This document shows, in pieces, positions 1 to 9,896 of a DNA stretch of 64,000 bases. The first letter of the stretch is position 1. Every line of letters begins with the position of its first letter. Position numbers and translations under genes: made by a program. The DNA is from Kappaphycus alvarezii (taxonomy: Eukaryota; Rhodophyta; Florideophyceae; Gigartinales; Solieriaceae). Location: assembly GCA_002205965.3 (NCBI GenBank), contig NADL03000124.1, forward strand, positions 62,001 to 126,000, in the 5' to 3' direction. Below the pieces are notes generated by a model. The model had not been told where the DNA came from. It saw only the letters and a program-made list of their open reading frames with translations, and did not search any database.

Positions 1-45
1 AATGGTTCTCTGGAATACACTGTATACACAATTTCAAGTTGTAGC

Positions 46-1940
46 CTAAGTGTCGCTCAAGACTCCTTCCAACAAACAACTGGCGTTATTCTGGACGAGT
101 CTCGCCGCGTGACGAGCGAACAATGTTCGCTGCGCATCAGCAATCGGAACGGCTGCCCGTGCGGCAATGCCATTCGCAACCCGGTTGGCGAAGTCCCGAG
201 CGGAAGGGTGCCAGCCCCCCAACGTGGAGAGTGGAAGGCAATGAAGCGATGCCCAGGACCCTTGGAACGTATCAACTCGGCAAAGCGATGCCCAGGCGAG
301 CATGGTTAAGGGGCTTGAGTGGGCATCGCGCCAGGGAGGGAAGGCGGGCGGGGGTCAGGGGATGGATAACGGTTACATCGTAATAGTCCGTGCCCCCGTT
401 CTCTCCAAGCGCCTTGATGTCCGGGCGAACTGCATGGCCGGGTTGTGGCGGCTCGAGGACAGGGTGTCGGGCAGCTTTGGAGAGATCTGCAGCAAACAAA
501 CGTGTCTGCGAGTTATGCCGCCACCCGCGTGTGGATCCATAGGCACAGCACAGCGCGTGGTCACCATACTGATCCATGAGGGTCGTGCATCCCCCTTTGT
601 GGCATTTCGAAGCTGGAGGAAACAGTGGCACCTGCAATAGAACTGCAACCACGTCTTGTAATTGCGGTCCGGGATGTAGGTACCCAACCCCGGAGCCGGT
701 TGGCATGACAGCCAGTCCTTGCAACCCTCCACTGACAACGAGGCTCGGAATGCAACAGTCCTCTCATCCCCTTCGGCATGCATCAAAGGCCTTTTCCTCA
801 ACTGGGCGGACGAGTTGGCCCTGCCCAAACCTCTGCACTGAGTCGATAGCCGTGAAATGGACCACCTTCTCGGGTGCCACTTGTGTCTTCCAGTCGTCGT
901 GCGCCCGAACTGCGGATTTGTATGAATGAAGAGCAGTGTTCGGTAGCACAGCAGAAGGGTAGAGCAAAGGGCACGCGTGAGGGACACGGAGGAAAGGAAC
1001 GCAGCCGCCGCAGTGAGCTTCGCAGAGCGAAGCCCAATGCCAAAAGTTGGCTTGAGGGGGCCGAAGGGCGCCACAGGGAGTTGCAATTCCCGAAAAGTGT
1101 ATTGCTGTCCAGAACCCCGCCCATCAACCCCGCAGTGTAGCTTCAACAGCGGAATCGAATTCCGCGGCCCCTTAGCAGTGGAATGAGGGGGAACTACACG
1201 TAGGAGGTAGTTAATGCGACATACGCCGAAGCAGGTCCGTAGTAGATGGAGAGCTACTTGAGTGTCCTCCAGGGTTAACAAAGCGCTGAGGAGAGGCTTC
1301 AGTGAAGCGACATGCTTTGAGAACTCGCGCTCCACGAATAGGTCCGATCCGATTGGGGCGCGAAGCACTTTTGTCCCTTCACTATAGTCCTGGCGAAGGT
1401 CGGCTGGGAAGGACTGCTGAACAGACGGGGGGGGAGCGGTTGGCCACCAGACGGCACACTTATCCATGCGGAGGTGCAAACCCAAAGCACGCACCTCCGC
1501 GGAAGAGAGGAATTGTAGTGCCTCGAATGGCTTCATGGGTGCCCACTATATACCCATCGTCCAAGTACCATAGCTGAAGGAGTAGAGAAGGCCTGCCTGT
1601 GGTGTCGCCACATTTTCCAGGCGGGTTTTCAGTTCCCGCGTCACTTTTTGCAGCACAAGGGAGAATAAAAGTGGACCCAGAGGATCCCCTTGCTGCACGC
1701 CTACCACGCTCCGGAGCATATCATCCCCACACCACAGATGACCCGGGTTTACCGCGTACGTGTAATTGACCCAAGGTAAGAGCTCGGGAACCTCTCCTCG
1801 ACCTCCTTCAAAAACGCACTTCGGCTGACCAGGTTGAATGCGTTTTGAAGGTCAACGGTTAACAGTGCATACTCTGCCGATTCGCCATGCTCCTCATAAA
1901 GTCGCGTACAGCGTGGACAACTGTTGGTTTGGTTTACTGC
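46..1940 (-). pseudogene. LINE relic A: non-LTR reverse transcriptase with restriction-like endonuclease tail
   Basis: This is the pol region of a non-LTR retrotransposon. It would nick target DNA and reverse-transcribe the element RNA at the nick. Reading the minus strand, RT motif A (VDLQNAFNLV) is at about 1823-1857, a GVQQGDPLGPL stretch follows, and the catalytic YLDD box is at about 1556-1567. The longest open part is 373-1536. Downstream are a CxxxxC...DQYGDHALCC finger, an RHN triplet and a PD-(x)n-D motif at about 368-430; this arrangement is typical of R2/CRE-type restriction-like endonucleases. The extreme C-terminus (STLGGWHP, ending in HAARLVQNN) lies at 46-303 in another frame. 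Frames change near 1765, 1575 and 650, and possibly near 1890, so the copy is dead. The 5' end of the ORF is missing. Family assignment is confident; the precise clade is inferred. Confidence 0.85.
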
Positions 1941-2084
1941 GAGTAATCAGGGAACAGCTGACCATATTTTTCATGGATTAAAAACACCTCATATTCCCAT
2001 GTAAATACTGTATTATTTTTCTGTCACAATTAAAGAGGTTGTTCCCCAAATAGAATGACTGCAGGAAACCAAGAGAGATAAAAA
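1941..2084. other. Junction between LINE relic A and repeat R1
   Basis: No coding sequence is visible. A stretch of about 37 bp at about 1949-1985 (CAGGGAACAGCTGACC through CATGGATTAAAA) recurs inverted at about 22735-22775, next to the 5' end of LINE relic E. It may be an element-associated end sequence. Otherwise this is AT-rich spacer. Confidence 0.4.
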
Positions 2085-3420
2085 TATTTACTCAGTTTTT
2101 GCATGAGAGTAGCCCCCCGAAGGCAAGATTCAAGGCTTGGTGCATACTGATCTATACCAACAGCTTGTCATACAAAAGGCTCATGGCTCAATTCCTTTGC
2201 CACGCGCCACTTCTAATTATGTCGTATTCCTCTAGCAATTCGAGAGGTGACAGGGGTTTTTGCTCAAATATGTCCCAAAATTCGCTGCCAACTCCAAGGC
2301 CCTCGCCCAACGGTAAAGGTCGCGACTGTTGGTGTAGTGCAGCATGAGATGCAAAGTCTGGCTCAGCTCCACCAGAGAGGGCACAGGTACCGCTTTGGAG
2401 AAGGCCTCAATGATTATAACTGCCTTGAGGAGATCTATCGGTAAATTTTCGAAGAAGCTGCAGTCCAGGAAGTCAAAAGAGCCAAGTGAATTAGACTAAA
2501 TGAGACCTCGGACATAATGAAATGGATTTGTTCGAGCTGAACAGTGCGGCGAGCATATCGCGAAAATCTCGTGAACTGTTTTCTTTGGATCCAGTATTCT
2601 TCCATTCTTCGATAGCTCGTAATAGTTTGCATAAGTGAACGGCAGTAAATAGATACATCGAAAATAGTCTTATGGAGCTGCCGATACCACCTGCCTCTCG
2701 GAAGAGCGTTGAAACCTGGACTAGATGTTAACCAAGAGATTCCGATCTAAAGAGACCAAAGCATTCGACAATTTTCATTTTCATGTTTTTGGCGGTCAAC
2801 GTTTGAACGATTTCGGGAAGGAGAGATGAATTAACGCCTGCAAAATTGCAGGGTTTGCAACAAATCGTGGAGTCATGACCTGCAAAATGCTCCCTGGTTA
2901 TTTAAATCATTTTCAACTCACAAAGCATGGGTTTCGTAGAACCCGGTAAAAAAATGCGAAGAAAAGGTTACGACAAGTTGTTCGTAACAGTAAACATGTT
3001 TCCCGTACTTGAATTGATCCTGACCGCTACTCCCGTCGTAGTTCTCCCGGCTTGACAGTTGCATGAATTGAAAAAGTTTAACCGTCTCCTGTAAAATTTA
3101 CGGCATTTTGATAGCTTCGACAGAAAAACAGAAGCCCGCTATTTCTTAACCCGGACAATAGCAGTACGCCTCAAAATGGCAAGCGAAGGTATGAGATAAG
3201 GATTCTTTACACTACAGAACGACCACGAAATCATCCACTGCTTCGAAACTTGGTTGAGAAAGAATTATCTCTTACATGTCTTTTGAATAAGGAACAAAAT
3301 TTCTAGGACCTGTTTCACGCATAGCTCATTTCCCGCCCCGAAGCGGACCATTATACGTCTCCAATTAATATGACTTGACGGAATTTCAACCTGAGGCACT
3401 CACAGAAACCAATCTCAAGC
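2085..3420 (-). repeat. Dispersed repeat R1, copy A (uninterrupted)
   Basis: This stretch matches, inverted, the sequence at 23432-23667 plus 31175-32325 over about 1.3 kb. It is therefore one copy of a dispersed element that I cannot name. Landmarks shared by both copies are a run coding for MKMKIVE(Y/C)FGLFRSE, a later stretch like KAVIIIEAFSKAVPVPSLVEL, and a CPRQWS/LVELSQT region. Coding looks once continuous in the minus direction, but both copies are full of stops and frame changes. I see no terminal repeats, RT, integrase or transposase motif. It could be a decayed gag, a multicopy gene, or a non-autonomous element. This copy lacks the Ty3 insertion that splits copy B and so preserves the empty site at 3185-3189. 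Confidence 0.7.
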
Positions 3421-3899
3421 ATATTCCTACAGTATACATCCAAGCATTTACCTTCCAGGACGTGTGTGTAATCTTTACGGGATTTGGAGAAAGCATGTAG
3501 GAAAAGATTCGAAGGGGGGTAGCGGAGAAACTAATCAGAAAAGCGCTAAGAACCTGACGCGCTTGCAACCTGTGCAAGCAGAAAACAAAGCGCAAAATGA
3601 GGAGTTGTAGCTCCGCTAAGGAGTTGTGCCGGGACGGGCAGCAGCGAACGTAGAAAGACCGCCGAAGAAAGTGGCACCCTCGGCTCCCATGGCGCTGGAC
3701 ACCTCAGTACAAATAGGAAGAAGCCGAATATCATTTGTTCGACAGAGTCTTCCCTTACGTCCACTTTTCTGTTCCAGCGATGTCGAATGCCGGTCCCTAG
3801 TGAACACCTCCTGTCTTCTATCGCGTCTGAGCGTCACAGTTTGAAGTTGATCACATTTTCCGTTCATCCTCTGACAACGATAGAGCTCGCCTCCTTTTC
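3421..3899. other. No recognisable gene
   Basis: This holds only short open frames without family motifs. The GC-rich part from about 3600 to 3870 may be the middle of the same LINE relic whose endonuclease tail starts at about 3900, but no RT motif can be read. Confidence 0.4.
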
Positions 3900-4490
3900 C
3901 GTTCTTGAAACGTCCTGCTGTCTCCCTTTCTCTTCCTCGCCTTAACCGCGGTGCCTATCTGTCCTTGAAAGCTTGGGTAGTCTCTGTGTCTTTACCCTGG
4001 CCGGGTGCTTTTCTCTGGTCATAAGTGGTAATGGGTGTTTTACTCTTAGAAGATATATCCGATCTAATCATAAGCGATGTGCGGTCTGTGCTTGCCGTTC
4101 CAACGACATCGGGCCATCGCTCGATCCCCTGGGCAAACATACCCTGACCTGTAAGTACGAAGATGAGCAGACTCTCCGCCTTGAAATCTTGCCGAATGCA
4201 CTGAAACACAACCATCAGGAGTTTGGAGTTTCGTGCTTGCTTGAACATCTGCTCCCCCATACTCCGCCTCCTTCCTCTCCCTCGTCCGCCCTTCGCGTAG
4301 ATCTATATATCTCTGGCACATACGGCCTAGACCAGAAGGATGTCGCTTTGGATGTAACCGTCGTCCAACCACAGGTCAGCTCTCGCGTTTCCCAGTGCGA
4401 CCTATCCGGCGGCGCAGCTTCCAGGATAGATCGAATATATCTTCCAAGAGTAAAAACACCCAAGCATTCCCCATTACCTTCCACTTCTCA
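3900..4490 (+). pseudogene. LINE relic B: endonuclease-domain fragment
   Basis: This fragment covers the C-terminal part of the same LINE family as relic A. In the frame from 3973 one reads RCAVCACR, then DPLGKHTLTC (the zinc-finger segment equivalent to DQYGDHALCC), a KHN triplet, and then VDLYISG...DVALDVTVVQP, the PD/D-type endonuclease core with the first residue pair changed to VD. The RT part is absent. Two 33-34-bp copies of the dispersed motif described below interrupt it, at 4033-4065 and inverted at 4428-4461, directly before the finger and directly after the GGAASR stretch. Not functional. Confidence 0.8.
4033..4461. repeat. Inverted pair of a ~33-bp dispersed motif
   Basis: The left arm is at 4033-4065 and the right arm, inverted, at 4428-4461. 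The arms share the core TACTCTTGGAAGATATAT with one or two changes and both begin GGGTGTTTT on their outer edges. The layout resembles terminal inverted repeats around a 430-bp interior, but the interior is ordinary LINE endonuclease sequence. No target-site duplication is evident. Single copies occur at 22393-22423, 23022-23053 and 46300-46331. Confidence 0.7.
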
Positions 4491-4599
4491 AGTCTCTCCA
4501 TCAATAACGTCTTTCCTTTCTTGCCCCTATACTGCACAGGCTACTGGTAATTTCACTCTATGTTCCATTCGCAGTAGCTAACCCAAACATCACCCCTTG

Positions 4600-4939
4600 T
4601 CCCTTTCCTTGCATGTCTACCGCTGTCCCGGAGCCGCGGGCTCCAGTGTCCTGCTCACCCCTGTAAGATCCCAGAAACCCATGCCCGGCGCGGATCACGC
4701 CTCCTCGGACGTCGTCGCGGACATGAGCCGCATTCTTACTCCAATTACTGACCTGGCCTCAACGGGTGCTACTTCCGTGCTCTTCGAGCTTCAGAAGGAA
4801 GACTCAGCCCTTGTCACCGCTTTTTGGTGCTTGCGCAGCACCCAAGCGGCTAAAAACGTCGTCACCTTCCTATCTCTGATTGCCTCCAGCAATGGCTGCA
4901 CCTCTTAAAAATGGAGGATACTGTTTTCGTCATGAACTT
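4600..4939 (+). pseudogene. LINE relic C, 5' region, left of solo LTR-1
   Basis: About the last 35 bp before 4939 (GGAGGATACTG through CATGAACTT) and the sequence resuming at 6340 match 12815-12910, which leads into an RT N-terminus (relic D). This is therefore the 5' part of a related LINE copy, split by solo LTR-1. The 103-codon frame at 4597-4908 is proline- and serine-rich and shows no domain. Nothing here is functional. Confidence 0.5.
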
Positions 4940-6339
4940 TGTATTACAGAAAATGGTCTTCACCTTGTCTAATACAGAAAAAAGTCCTCCCCCGTGTAGT
5001 CCAGCAACTTACAACGATATCGCCCCTGACTTTGCTCACCGTCCTTTCCAAATTTGCCTCCCATCCTCCCTAGATATTTTAATACTGTATCCTATCCTCC
5101 AAATTAGCGTTTTACTTTTTAATCTACCTTCTTCATCAAACTCACTCCTTATGTAGAAATTCCGTGCAAATTCGCTACTGCAAATTCGATTTCAACTTTT
5201 TAAAACCGACTCCAGTCCGCCTCTAAGGTGTAACTCAACCTAATTTACCCATTTTTTTGAGATCCACCAACCCCTACACACACTATTCTTCCCCTCACAC
5301 CCTCTATCCTCCGTCGAAAATCATTTACAATCAAAATGAACAACCTTCGCCCCTCCGCCACCATCACCAAAAACAGCCCCTCTCGCCCCTTACACGGCCT
5401 TGCGCTCGCTGCATATGGTCCGACGGGCGCAGACGACTACCTGTGACGCCAGACTAAGAAGCATATAATCGAGTTCGTCCGCAAACTCTTCGTCGAGGAT
5501 GAGGCCGAGGAAGTACCTGAAGGGCAGGAGTGGGAAGTCGAGGAGGGAGCTGGGGAGACCTTCGAAGAGTGGGCAGCCCCGGAATTGTTCTACGAGGTTA
5601 ATGATGAGGAGGACGAGAAGAATGTGGAAGATGAGGAGGACGAGGAGAATTGGGAGGATATCGAGGACGAGGACGAGGAGTATGAAGGACAGATGACATG
5701 GGAAGTGTTGGAATGGTGGAATGTATGGAAAAGTGGTACCGACGATGGACCCGGATGGGGATATATTTAGTAGTTTAGATATCTCCCAGGAGGAAATAGA
5801 TACTTATAAGCCGTTCACAGATATCTATGGGGACGGCTTGGGCAGCATGGATATTTTAGAGGAGTTGTTTGGATCTGATTTAGAGAATGGGAAATAGGAG
5901 GACCTTATTGATTGTTAGTTTCTTAAGTATCTTTTTTTTAGAGTATATCATCCTCACAAATTGTTTGTATGCATTTCCTGGTACATTCTGTAGTTTTGTT
6001 CGGACTAACGGGGTAGCCGAAAGTCTATATAGGCTGAGTAAACTGCTTCCTCATGGAGAGGTCAAGCAAGTTGAGAGACAACTTCAAGCCAAGTCTCGAG
6101 TAGTAGGAAGTTCAAAGTCAACTCCAGAATCAAGAAACATTTTTCCTACGCTGGTCGCAGAACATCAGTGGTAGACCCTGCCCCTTCCATACTTGCTTGT
6201 AGAACTCTCAACTCTCTTCCATATACACTCCTTTTTTTTCGTTCAACTATACCATGGTAGCACTTTTATCGCTTGCAACACCCCCTTCTTGGGGTAGTTG
6301 GTTCTGAGTATCTCTCCTCCCGACGATCTACCCCTATCA
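4940..6339 (+). mobile_element. Solo LTR-1 (1,400 bp), carries an acidic-protein gene
   Basis: This unit begins TGTATTACAG, ends CCCCTATCA (TG...CA), and is flanked by a perfect 5-bp duplication AACTT at 4935-4939 and 6340-6344. It is a single LTR with no internal region. Its 3' part, from about 6003 (including a TATATAG box at about 6025 and the AGGTCAAGCAAGTTG region), is closely similar to the R-U5 part of the LTRs of the Ty3 element at 23.7-31.2 kb. The family is therefore a Ty3/gypsy relative with a longer LTR. The U3 half holds an ORF relic (5336-5897). The unoccupied site is visible at 12836-12840. Homologues in the window are at 9897-11374, 19580-20918 and 34315 to about 36000. Confidence 0.88.
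5336..5897 (+). pseudogene. Acidic LTR-encoded protein, copy 1
   Basis: The ATG follows a pyrimidine-rich leader that ends ATCAAA. The product starts MNNLRPSATITKN, continues with a conserved basic/hydrophobic patch (KKHIIEFVRKLF), then a long run of Glu/Asp interrupted by Trp, and ends MDILEELFGSDLENGK. About 186 residues are expected. Two lesions are seen: a TGA after GADDYL where copy 2 has Arg, and a frame change between about 5700 and 5760. The acidic tail with regularly spaced Phe/Leu/Ile resembles acidic transcription-activation domains. That role is inference; no DNA-binding fold is recognisable. Encoding in the LTR means the gene would have been duplicated with each LTR. The same protein is seen in copies 2 and 3, so this is a real gene family rather than a compositional ORF. 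Confidence 0.7.
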
Positions 6340-6425
6340 AACTTCCTTGGGAGCTGCAAGCGGGTCCTTACCAGCCCTGCATTCCCCTTTTATTGGCTTT
6401 TGAGATCTGCGGAAAGTGTACGTGG
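6340..6425 (+). pseudogene. LINE relic C, right of solo LTR-1
   Basis: This resumes the sequence broken at 4939. The stretch ACTTCCTTGGGAGCTGCAAG to CCCCTTTTATT matches 12837-12900, where the same sequence is continuous. Similarity fades at about 6425. It serves mainly as proof that the LTR at 4940-6339 is an insertion. Confidence 0.6.
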
Positions 6426-6739
6426 TCACTGTCGGTCAGACTAAATTCGAACACATGCATCTTACAAACTTACAGTAGGACATCCGAAAGTGCACTGTCA
6501 AAATAACATTTTGGCCACCTAAAGAACACTAATGATTAAAAATAAAGCACTATGTCAATATGATACCTCCTACACGTGTTTAGTTCCCGGGCGGGCACTT
6601 AACACGTATGACATATGTTAGGACCAAGAAATGATGGACTGTAGATCTCCCAAAGTGGAACCCAGAAACCTCCCCTCGACTGATATCCCGGAGCTTCTAG
6701 TATGAATAGGAAAGGGTAGTGCAGCCAGTCCACTCACGA
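6426..6739. other. No recognisable gene
   Basis: Spacer between a LINE scrap and the 3' end of a copia relic. It might contain the decayed 3' LTR of copia-1, but I cannot match it to any sequence upstream of the gag start at 12.7 kb. Confidence 0.3.
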
Positions 6740-8300
6740 TGCCGGATAAATTCGCTTCCAGTTAAAGTTGTAGTATTGTAATCTGCTCTGTTCTGTTCAG
6801 ATGGGCAATATTCATTAAAAACAACACCATTCTCGACAGCATCATGAACATGCCAATATTTGATTTCAACATGATGAAATTTTCGAAGATTGTGGGTTGC
6901 ATCAGAGCGACTAGTAGTACACAGGCTATCTTGATATAAAACGGTGAGTTAGTCTCGCTTGAAATCACGTTCTTCCAAAACGTTTCTTATCCAGGGAAAA
7001 TCCTTAATACAGTTCGAAAATGCGATAAACTCTGCTTCTGCTTATGATAATGAGATGCACGTGTGAAGATTACAACTTCAAATTATCGGGCTTTCACTGA
7101 CCATCATTAAAAGAGCAGAGCGAGAGCGGTGCCTTTCTTTGTCTTGACCGCAGTTTGCGTCGCAACAAACTTTCTATTTAATTCTTTTGGCGTCCTTTGC
7201 AGGCTTTTCAATAGAATACACTACCGCGAGTTCCTATAAGATACTTGATCACATTTTGAGGGCAGTGCAGTGCTGGGGTCTGGATTAGCGATATGCTTTG
7301 CCAACATGGACACAGAACTACTCAAATCTGGTGTAGTCGTAGTGGAGATGTAAAGGCGAGAAACAACAAGTTTCGTTTATTGAAAAGTTTTCACGTTCTA
7401 AATTTATCAGAAGTGAGAGATTTTTGCTTGTCGCAAAGAACGTGACCGAGAGGAACAGGACAATTTTTCGGCTTTTTTTTTCCATGTTACTTCTTCCAAT
7501 TATTTCAGCAATAAATGCTGATTGGGAAAGGGGATGCCAGCGAGCTGTATCAAACTTGATATTGAACAAAAAGCAGTAATTACAAGATACGTAAGTTGGG
7601 GCTATATTGTAAGCCCTGCTGAACTTATTGAATTTGTTTCCTCTTACTAAATAACAAAATATCATTCATATACACAAGAAGATACACTACACCCCCACAC
7701 TGGTGTCGAAAAGTCGCACACTGGGTCATTTTGAGGGCAGTGAGCCCAAGCGATAGAAGAAACCCGCCAAGTTGCTTCAACAATAGTTTTGGTGCTTGTA
7801 ACAACCCATAGAGGGATTTACGTAAGCGAAAAATTCTGCCATCAGCATTTAATACTCCGGGATGTTGGGCCACTTGACCCAGTATTGTGAGGATGCCGGC
7901 AGGGTTGCATATAGGAGCCTCTCTAACGTCCAAACGCTTTTGATACCAGCCAAATGACATTGATAGAGTAAGCAGAAGTCGTATGATATCCATGCATGCC
8001 ACAAATGTATACAGATCTGCTGCAGGTATAACACACCTGCTCTGCAAATTGCCGCGTGCGACAAGTCTTCCTTTGAAACGAGTAGGCTTTCCATTCTGGT
8101 CACGCTTTATTCGTCACATAATTTTAGTTCGGATCATTTCTGCATTATAGGAAATGTCGTAATCATCATCATAGGTACAGGGTTTCTTGAGAGTATTGAA
8201 CTCTTCACTAATTGCATCAACCCAGTAAGATGCTTACGGTGATTTCAGAGCTTCCTTAACCCTGGGCTCATCAGAGGTCGTCAATGCGGGCGGCAGTGCA
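6740..8300 (-). pseudogene. copia-1 reverse transcriptase and RNase H
   Basis: The RT is recognisable from IKRDQNGKPTRFKGRLVARG (about 8120-8060) through DIIRLLLTLSMSFGW and RLRKSLYGLLQAPK to YLLVYMNDILLFSK at about 7645-7700. The catalytic YxDD box therefore reads YMND, with the first Asp lost. The region from about 7300 to 7600 contains only remnants. The end of RNase H follows at 7060-6740, with an LYQDSLCTT-like segment and a HVHDAVENGVVFNEYCP-like segment, the usual QxAD region being altered. Inactive by residue loss and several frameshifts. Confidence 0.85.
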
Positions 8301-8879
8301 ATGAGCAAGTAATTAACAGGATTTATCTGCAAATGTTGTACTTGCAACTGTTCCGGGGCCCTGTTTAGTGGTCGCCTTGCTCTTTTTATGCTGAAATATC
8401 GACATCATTCTTCACTCCTTCGACTAAACGTTTTGCACTTTGATTGGTAGAGGTATCAGGTATGTAGGTAAGAAGTTCTACAGCAGCCGAATCAGCTAAA
8501 GGATTATCACTGTCAGTATTTGTACCAGCGAGTGCATCATTGTTACAACAGACGAGAAGATCTATCTCAATAGAGGCACTGGATTCAATGGAAAATCCAT
8601 AGTACGTGTCGCGAGGGTCATTAAACTGTTCAAGATTTACCGTATCGCAGTAGCCTGAATATATTCCTTATCAAACTTAACATGCTTAGTGTAGATGATA
8701 CTGCCAGTAGCAGTGAGGATCTAATAAACGCCTCCCTGTACATGGCACAGCAAAATTTCACCTTGAAGACGGGTTTGAAATGGTGCCAGCCGATTGACAT
8801 TTTCAGGGCAGCGAGAAGGATGGATGTATCTGACATGAGTAGATTGTTCTACAAACGTGATAGGATGCAGAATCTTCTT

Positions 8880-9450
8880 CATGGCTGAGTTAAGAATGAT
8901 GTTTCGGGCCTGAACCACATGCTCAATAGTCTCAGTCCAGTACTTAACGAGGAGTTTGGCTTGATCCAGGACTGTGCGGGCTAGTGATAGTATTATCCAA
9001 TTTATGCGTTCAGCTTATCCATTATAGGATGTTTTGCAAGTTTTTCTGGCAGAAAAAATCACGCCTACATCTTTAAGTGAGCTCACTGCTTCCTGAAACT
9101 CACAACTGCCATCAAAATGGCATCAACTGACAGCGTGCCCAGACTGAAGTTCAATATTGCGCACTTCGGAAGTTATGAATTTGTTAGCATCTCCTTTCGC
9201 TTTCAGCGGTGAGGCCATGATGAGACGAGACAGTTCATCCGTGAGGGCCACAAAGAATCGATGACCTGAATGAGACTCCGGATTAATAAGCCTTTAGATG
9301 ACCTGGCTTTAAGAATTTCATAAGGGAACCACTAGACCTCTTTCAATACATTCCGATGAGGCAATGCTCGCGTGATGGTTTTCGGTACCTAAACCGCGAT
9401 ATTTCGCTAGATGAAATCAGTTGTAGTTTAATGCCCTGTGTTCAGACATG
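8880..9450 (-). pseudogene. copia-1 integrase fragment
   Basis: Minus-strand translation across frames gives HRFFVALTDELSRLIMASPL (integrase core with its first Asp), then FITSEVRNIELQSG, and further on AERINWIILSLARTVLDQA and LLVKYWTETIEHVVQARN, the segment around the catalytic Glu and the following helix of copia integrases. Stops break it repeatedly. The 8301-8880 stretch between this and the RT is the variable IN-RT linker and has no readable domain. Confidence 0.75.
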
Positions 9451-9896
9451 ATCAAGAAGATTGTTTCATGCCACAATATATCTATCATGGATCTTTCTTT
9501 TCGATGCATCACAATTCTGCTTAGAGTGCACTAGTTTTTTGTTACCTTTTTGCTCAATATTGCGAGCACAATATGATTCAGAGTCTTTCAAGTCATATTT
9601 CTTTGCCAGCAGGTTATTAGCTTGCTCTGCTCTAGCACTTTCTTTGAACTCCTTGTCGCAATTCAGATCAGTTTCCGCGTTCATACTTCTTACAACAGAA
9701 TTTTTGTCGTAGTTTTCATTTTTAGTAGTCGAAATAGTGGCAGAAGAACCACCGTCACTACTGTAATCGACTTAAACATTGTCAATTTCATGACTCATTT
9801 GTTCAGTTAAGTCTGATGGTACAACAGCCATCATAACATGTTCAATACTAGACTACTCATCGTTAATAACTGAATTGAAAATTCTTCCTTGGCTAC
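9451..9896 (-). pseudogene. copia-1 protease-integrase spacer
   Basis: A 72-codon minus frame (9684-9466), rich in Lys, Asn and Glu, lies where the pre-integrase region should be, between the protease side of solo LTR-2 and the integrase core. No zinc-binding HHCC pattern can be read with certainty. Confidence 0.4.
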
